A DNA stretch of 43,129 nt. Origin: Apilactobacillus kunkeei. Its GTDB lineage: Bacteria > Bacillota > Bacilli > Lactobacillales > Lactobacillaceae. The position numbers and the translations under genes were made by a program. The notes below the pieces were generated by a model. It made no database searches. It worked only from the letters and a program-made list of their open reading frames with translations, and had not been told where the DNA came from. Positions 38,845 through 43,129 of this stretch are shown here, in pieces (position 1 is the first letter of the stretch; each line of letters opens with the position of its first letter). The stretch is taken from positions 1-43,129 of the forward strand of contig NZ_VBSE01000031.1 of the NCBI RefSeq assembly GCF_005930975.1. The letters are read 5' to 3'.

Positions 38845-39501
38845 GTGAAACTTTACTTTGTAAGACATGGAAAAACTGAATGGAATCTAGAAAGCAGATA
38901 TCAAGGAGCCGGAGGAGATTCAGAATTGTTGCCGGAAAGCTATAAACAAATGGATCAATTAGGTGAGTACCTAAAAGATGTTAAGTTTAGTCATGCTTAT
39001 TCCAGTCCAATTAAGCGTGCACGCATTACTGCTTACCGTGTTATCCAACACTTCCATCGCAAACCTCAATTGAGTCTATGGAACCGATTGGAAGAGTTTC
39101 ATTTAGGTAAGATGGAAGGCCAAAAGTTTGACGATGTAAAAAAACAATTTCCAGAAAGTTTTGACAATTTCAGAAATCATCCGGAAAAATACGATGCTGA
39201 TGAAATTGGTGGAGAGAGTTTTAATGACGTAATTAGCAGAATGCAGTATGCTATTAAACGTGTTGTAAATGAAAACGATAATGAAGATAACGTTATTATT
39301 TTCAGCCACGGTGCTGCCCTAAACGCACTAATCAATTCACTTTTGGGTGTTGAGATTAAGGATCTAAGAAAACGTGGTGGACTAGCTAACACTAGTACAA
39401 CCATTCTAGAAACAACCGATGGCGGAAAGTCTTTTGCACTAGTAATTTGGAATAATACTGAATATCTTACAAAGAAAACTGATAAAACTGACGTAATTTA
39501 A
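38845..39501 (+). CDS. Histidine phosphatase / phosphoglycerate-mutase family protein
   Basis: It has 218 residues with the catalytic RHG at the N-terminus (FVRHGKTEWN) and the second His in FSHGAALNAL. The proton-donor Glu lies in NRLEEFHLGKMEG. It belongs to the cofactor-dependent PGM or broad phosphatase group; substrate cannot be told, and a glycolytic role is unlikely by sequence alone. The start is GTG behind GAGGGAT. The TPR gene follows closely. Confidence 0.88.
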   Translation: MKLYFVRHGKTEWNLESRYQGAGGDSELLPESYKQMDQLGEYLKDVKFSHAYSSPIKRARITAYRVIQHFHRKPQLSLWNRLEEFHLGKMEGQKFDDVKKQFPESFDNFRNHPEKYDADEIGGESFNDVISRMQYAIKRVVNENDNEDNVIIFSHGAALNALINSLLGVEIKDLRKRGGLANTSTTILETTDGGKSFALVIWNNTEYLTKKTDKTDVI

Positions 39502-39517
39502 TATGTAGGTGATTAAA

Positions 39518-40231
39518 ATGGATCAAAAGTCTCAAGAAATTAAAGAAAAACAACAAGCTGTTGAAAAGAAACGCGAAGAACAACAAAAAAAGGCTGATGA
39601 AACTCTTCATAAATTAGTTGAAGATATTGATAATCATCCAGATGATTACCGAACTTACTATGACTTAGGTAGTTTTTTAGTTCAATTACATAATTATACC
39701 CAAGCCGAAGAATTAATGATGAAAGCCTTAGGTTTATTCGCTGACAGAAGTAAGAAAGCCAAAGAAACATTGGTATACGGATTAGGTAATGTCTACTATG
39801 CAGCAGGAGAATACGATAAGGCGATTGAACAATTCAATAATTTATCGGATGGTGACATGAAGACAGATGCTTATATCATGTTGGCACAAAGTTACATGGC
39901 TAAAGAAGACTACAAAAAAGCGGTAGTTTTTGCTTTAACTGCACAAGGTTTTAGAAGACAAGACCCAGAAATAAATTACTTACTAGCAAGTAGTTTATTA
40001 GCTTTAGGAAACTTTATTGAAGCAGCGGAATTCTATGATAAGGTATTACAATCGAAACCAAAGGATGGTAAGGCTAACTTTGATCGTGGAATCGTCGCAA
40101 TGGTATTGGAAGAAGATTTTAACCAATACTTTGAAATCGCTAAACGAGAAGATCCTAAGTACTTTGAAAAAGGTCAAAAGCGTTTAGCAGATATCGAAAA
40201 GTTTATTCAAGTAAAAAATGGCAAAAAATAA
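39518..40231 (+). CDS. TPR-repeat protein
   Basis: It has 237 residues: a Lys/Glu/Gln-rich coiled lead (about 1-30) and four to five tetratricopeptide units (about 35-210, e.g. LGNVYYAAGEYDKAIEQFNNL, IMLAQSYMAKEDYKKAVVFAL). I use ATG 39518; the in-frame GTG 39509 overlaps the ribosome site AGGTGAT. It follows the phosphatase by 16 bp and precedes recD2 by 13 bp. It is a likely protein-binding scaffold; the partner is unknown. Confidence 0.86.
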   Translation: MDQKSQEIKEKQQAVEKKREEQQKKADETLHKLVEDIDNHPDDYRTYYDLGSFLVQLHNYTQAEELMMKALGLFADRSKKAKETLVYGLGNVYYAAGEYDKAIEQFNNLSDGDMKTDAYIMLAQSYMAKEDYKKAVVFALTAQGFRRQDPEINYLLASSLLALGNFIEAAEFYDKVLQSKPKDGKANFDRGIVAMVLEEDFNQYFEIAKREDPKYFEKGQKRLADIEKFIQVKNGKK

Positions 40232-40244
40232 GGGGAGATAAGCC

Positions 40245-42815
40245 GTGGCAGAATCAATGAATTTGTTCTCAGTAGACGATAATGACGAACATATTGAAGA
40301 CAATCAAGAGCTATTTATAAAAGGTAAAGTTGCGGCTACTTTCTTTGAAAGTCCCGATAGCTTCTTTAAGGTGCTATTGGTAAAAATTTCTGAAACAAAC
40401 ATTTCAGATTGGCATGAAGATGAAATTGTAATTACTGGTAATTTTGCGGATATCGCTGAAGAAAGCGAATATCAATTTTATGGTGAATTAGTCGACCATC
40501 CCAAGTATGGAAAGCAATTCAAATCAGATAACTATCAAAGTACGGTTCCAACGTCTAAAGAGGGACTTGTGGAATACTTATCTGGTGATAATTTTCCGGG
40601 AGTTGGTAAGCAAACCGCTAAACGAATGGTGGATGCTTTAGGCACCAATTTAATTTCAGACGTGTTGGAAAACAACTCATTATTGGATCGAGCTGGATTA
40701 TCCGATAAACAAAAATCAACTGTGTTAGAAACATTGAACAAGAACAATGGGATGGAACAGGTGATTATTGGATTAAACAGTTATGGGTTCGGGAGTAGTC
40801 TATCTTCTGCAATCTATAATAAGTACAAGGGTGACACCCTAAAGGTAATCCAAGAAAATCCATACAAGCTGGTTGAAGATATCGACGGTGTTGGTTTTAA
40901 AAAGGCCGATGATATTGCCAAACAAATGGGGATGTCTGCCAACAATCCTGGAAGAATTCGTGCGGGGCTAATTTCTGCCCTTAAGACGCTTTCTTTACGT
41001 AATGGGGATACTTACACTCAAACCGGTCCAATCCTCGAAGAAACGCTAAAATTATTGAATAACGGTAATGCTGAACCAGTTAGTGGTGAAGATTTATCTG
41101 CTCAATTTTTAGAGTTAGCCAAGAATCAAAAGATTGTTGGTGAAGAAGATCGTGTTTACCTAAAAGAATTATATGATGATGAGTGGCGCATTGCCGAACA
41201 TATCAGTCGAATTATCAAGAATCCGGTCGTTAAAAAATTTGATGATGAGACAATTGATAAGAAGATTCGTTTAATCGAAAAGAAATTAAATATTAGCTAT
41301 GATGAATCACAGACTAATGCTTTAAAACAGGCCATCAAGTCACAAATGTTCCTATTAACTGGTGGTCCAGGAACAGGGAAGACCACCATCATCAAGGGAA
41401 TCATTTACTTGTACGCTTATTTAAACGACCTATCTTTGGATATTAATAAGTACAAGGAACGTGAATTTCCAATTCTTTTAGCAGCTCCAACTGGTCGTGC
41501 TGCCAAGAGAATGCAGGAAACCACAGGAATTCCTGCCAGTACCATTCACCGTTTGCTTGGATTAAACGGTTATGAAGATAGTGATGAAGGTACTCAAGAC
41601 ATCGAGGGTGGTTTGTTAATTGTTGATGAAATGTCGATGGTTGATACTTTCTTATTTAGAGCTTTAGTACGTGCCATTCCAAACCAAATGAAAGTTGTAT
41701 TTGTTGGTGATAAGGATCAATTACCATCAGTTGGACCAGGACAGGTCTTCACTGATTTATTGAATTCGAAGAGAATTGATAGCATGCAATTGACCACTAT
41801 TTATCGTCAAGATAGTAACTCAACAATTATTCCGTTAGCTCACAGTATTCAACAGGGAAAACTGCCTGATGATTTTAACGATAAACAATCAGACCGTAGT
41901 TTCATTCCATGTAATGCTCACCAAATGAGTTCTGTAATTGAACAAATTGTCAAACGGGCTAAACAAAAGGGATTTAGTGCAACCGACATTCAAGTCCTAT
42001 CACCAATGTATCGAGGTAATGCTGGGGTTAACCATTTAAACGAAGTCATTCAACAAATCATGAATCCTAACAATACCGATAACCAAGTCGAATATCGTGG
42101 CATTCATTACCGTCTTGGCGACAAGATTTTACAACTGGTAAATAGTCCCGAAGATAATGTTTTTAATGGAGATATCGGACAAATTATCGATATCGAAAAG
42201 GGTAGCAAACAAAGTTTAGATAAGATTACGGTTGCCTTTGACCAAAGCGAGGTAACATATCAACGTAAAGATTGGATTCAAATCACGTTGGCTTACTGTA
42301 CAACCATCCATAAGGCTCAAGGTAGCGAATTTAAGATGGTCATTTTGCCAATTGTTCCGCAATTTACCAAGATGTTGAAAAAGAACTTGTTGTACACAGC
42401 GATTACTCGTGCCAGTGATACTTTGATTATGATTGGTGATTACAATTCATTTCTATCATGTGCACAAAGTGAATCTGACAACAGAAATACTAGTTTGATG
42501 CAACGCATCCAATCATTGTTGGATGGTGAAGTCAAACCAGTTACAACGTCTGTAAACAACCAAAGTAGTATCGTTAAAGAAGTTGCTGAAGAAAAGAAGG
42601 TACAAGCACTTGTTGATAATAAACCGGTGGAAAAACTTAAAGCTGATTCAGTTTCAGATACTAAGCAAAATAATGTGGCAACTGATGAGGATGATCAATC
42701 ACCTTTTGATGAAGCAACATTTGATGACAAGCCAAAATCATATCGCTTAACTAAGGACATGATTTTATTGAATCAGGTTGATCCGATGATTGGGATGCAT
42801 GGAATCAAACCATAA
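40245..42815 (+). CDS. recD2: RecD2-type ATP-dependent DNA helicase
   Basis: It is a 5'-3' superfamily 1B helicase involved in DNA repair and replication-fork maintenance. It has 856 residues. The N-terminal OB-like and helix-hairpin-helix part (LSGDNFPGVGKQTAKRMVDALG, DGVGFKKADDIAKQMG) marks RecD2 as opposed to RecBCD RecD. Walker A GGPGTGKTT is at 373-381, followed by VDEMSM, GDKDQLPSVGPG, and the C-terminal TIHKAQGSEFKMV and TAITRA. A charged tail of about 100 residues extends past the helicase. The start is GTG behind AGGGGAGA. Confidence 0.95.
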   Translation: MAESMNLFSVDDNDEHIEDNQELFIKGKVAATFFESPDSFFKVLLVKISETNISDWHEDEIVITGNFADIAEESEYQFYGELVDHPKYGKQFKSDNYQSTVPTSKEGLVEYLSGDNFPGVGKQTAKRMVDALGTNLISDVLENNSLLDRAGLSDKQKSTVLETLNKNNGMEQVIIGLNSYGFGSSLSSAIYNKYKGDTLKVIQENPYKLVEDIDGVGFKKADDIAKQMGMSANNPGRIRAGLISALKTLSLRNGDTYTQTGPILEETLKLLNNGNAEPVSGEDLSAQFLELAKNQKIVGEEDRVYLKELYDDEWRIAEHISRIIKNPVVKKFDDETIDKKIRLIEKKLNISYDESQTNALKQAIKSQMFLLTGGPGTGKTTIIKGIIYLYAYLNDLSLDINKYKEREFPILLAAPTGRAAKRMQETTGIPASTIHRLLGLNGYEDSDEGTQDIEGGLLIVDEMSMVDTFLFRALVRAIPNQMKVVFVGDKDQLPSVGPGQVFTDLLNSKRIDSMQLTTIYRQDSNSTIIPLAHSIQQGKLPDDFNDKQSDRSFIPCNAHQMSSVIEQIVKRAKQKGFSATDIQVLSPMYRGNAGVNHLNEVIQQIMNPNNTDNQVEYRGIHYRLGDKILQLVNSPEDNVFNGDIGQIIDIEKGSKQSLDKITVAFDQSEVTYQRKDWIQITLAYCTTIHKAQGSEFKMVILPIVPQFTKMLKKNLLYTAITRASDTLIMIGDYNSFLSCAQSESDNRNTSLMQRIQSLLDGEVKPVTTSVNNQSSIVKEVAEEKKVQALVDNKPVEKLKADSVSDTKQNNVATDEDDQSPFDEATFDDKPKSYRLTKDMILLNQVDPMIGMHGIKP

Positions 42816-42840
42816 TTGTTATATCAATTTGCTTTTTTTG

Positions 42841-42849
42841 TGGTAAAAT
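42841..42849 (+). promoter_or_regulatory. Candidate extended -10 of the interrupted prs gene
   Basis: TGGTAAAAT is the same extended -10 seen before relQ and mraZ. The -35 is weak. The start codon lies 35 bases downstream. Confidence 0.5.
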
Positions 42850-42883
42850 TTAAGCATTAAAAGAACTCGAGAGGAGCACTTTC

Positions 42884-43058
42884 ATGGTGGAGTTAATGGA
42901 TAATAAAAATATGAAAATCTTTTCCTTAAGTTCTAACAGACCGTTAGCAGAAAAGATTGCCCAAACTTGCGGACTTAAGCTTGGTGAAGCAACGATTAAT
43001 CGTTTTAGTGATGGTGAAATTCAAATTAAAATTGATGAAAGTATCCGAGGGGAGGAAC
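42884..43058 (+). pseudogene. prs: Ribose-phosphate pyrophosphokinase gene, broken after 58 codons
   Basis: The reading frame starts at ATG 42884 behind GAGAGGAG and gives a normal Prs N-terminus: [19 protein letters not shown], then [19 protein letters not shown] full enzyme makes PRPP from ribose 5-phosphate and ATP and is about 320 residues. Here similarity stops after IRGEE, and a stop codon follows at 43073-43075. No frame beyond 43058 continues the expected YIIQST-type sequence. The break coincides with a possible IS end starting TGCAAC. Prs is normally essential, though lactobacilli may carry two copies. Confidence 0.85.
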
Positions 43059-43129
43059 TGCAACTATTATTTTGAACAAATAAATAAAAGCAGCTTTCTA
43101 ACTATTTAATTGGGCAACTGATTTTCTGT
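43059..43129 (-). mobile_element. Possible end of an IS3-type insertion sequence
   Basis: The sequence from TGCAACTATTATTTTG onward interrupts prs. IS3-family elements have ends of the form TG...CA. On the minus strand a short open stretch ends TENQLPN and then TAA (43108-43106), similar in style to the C-terminus of IS3 orfB, about 47 bases from the junction. The other minus frames give RKSVAQLNS-stop and QKISCPIK-stop. Only 71 bases are visible and the family is a guess. Confidence 0.4.

Overview
This AT-rich window reads as a chromosomal segment of a low-GC Firmicute of the family Lactobacillaceae. The reasons are gene content and order: a 5S-linked tRNA array in the Bacillus/Lactobacillus order; mecA, coiA and pepF; a divergent yjbH / relQ-nadK-RluD pair; an mraZ-to-divIVA division cluster followed by a T-box-controlled ileS; and the nudF, mtnN, cysteine desulfurase, DUF1831, mnmA string that is common in lactobacilli. 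The species cannot be fixed from sequence alone. A fructophilic or heterofermentative lineage such as Apilactobacillus or Fructilactobacillus is only a guess.

Layout. 1-74 is the 3' part of a 5S rRNA. 80-1973 holds 21 tRNA genes ending at a terminator; the last four (fMet, Asp, Glu, Ser) are near-identical duplicates of earlier members. 2030-4873 is a two-gene copper operon, copY-copB, with a perfect palindromic cop box. A TRAP/ABM-like protein converges on it, and an MBL-fold hydrolase is divergent from that. 6242-10288 holds an unusually long mecA, then coiA and pepF. 10330-14948 has yjbH on the minus strand and, facing away, relQ-nadK-RluD-type synthase, then rlmA and trmL. 14968-17340 is ftsK, converging on a 39-codon DUF4044 microprotein.

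17582-31078 is a DUF3397 protein followed by the division and cell-wall cluster mraZ, rsmH, ftsL, PBP2x-type pbp, mraY, murD, murG, divIB, ftsA, ftsZ, sepF, ylmH, divIVA. Three GTGGT repeats in exact 10-bp phase lie over the mraZ promoter. ylmG, usually between sepF and ylmH, is missing. An isoleucine T-box begins right at the divIVA stop and controls ileS. 34157-40231 holds a cold-shock-like protein, nudF, a one-TM protein, mtnN, cysteine desulfurase, DUF1831, mnmA, a histidine phosphatase and a TPR protein. recD2 follows. The last gene is a prs cut off after 58 codons, with sequence beyond it that looks like the end of an IS3-type insertion sequence.

The genes work together in several blocks: lipid II synthesis and septum assembly (mraY, murD, murG, PBP, ftsL, divIB, ftsA, ftsZ, sepF, divIVA); tRNA supply and modification (tRNA array, ileS, trmL, and the desulfurase that probably feeds sulfur to MnmA); Clp adaptors and stress signalling (mecA, yjbH, relQ); and copper export.

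Both ends lie in repeats (rRNA and probable IS), so the window may be a whole draft contig broken at repeats. Most of the segment is conventional core genome and I see no clearly new multi-gene system. The items most worth a second look are the mecA insertion flanked by a repeated PSxGHF motif, the interrupted prs, the in-phase MraZ-like boxes, the reshuffled tRNA duplications with atypical Phe and Ile tRNAs, and the T-box that abuts divIVA.
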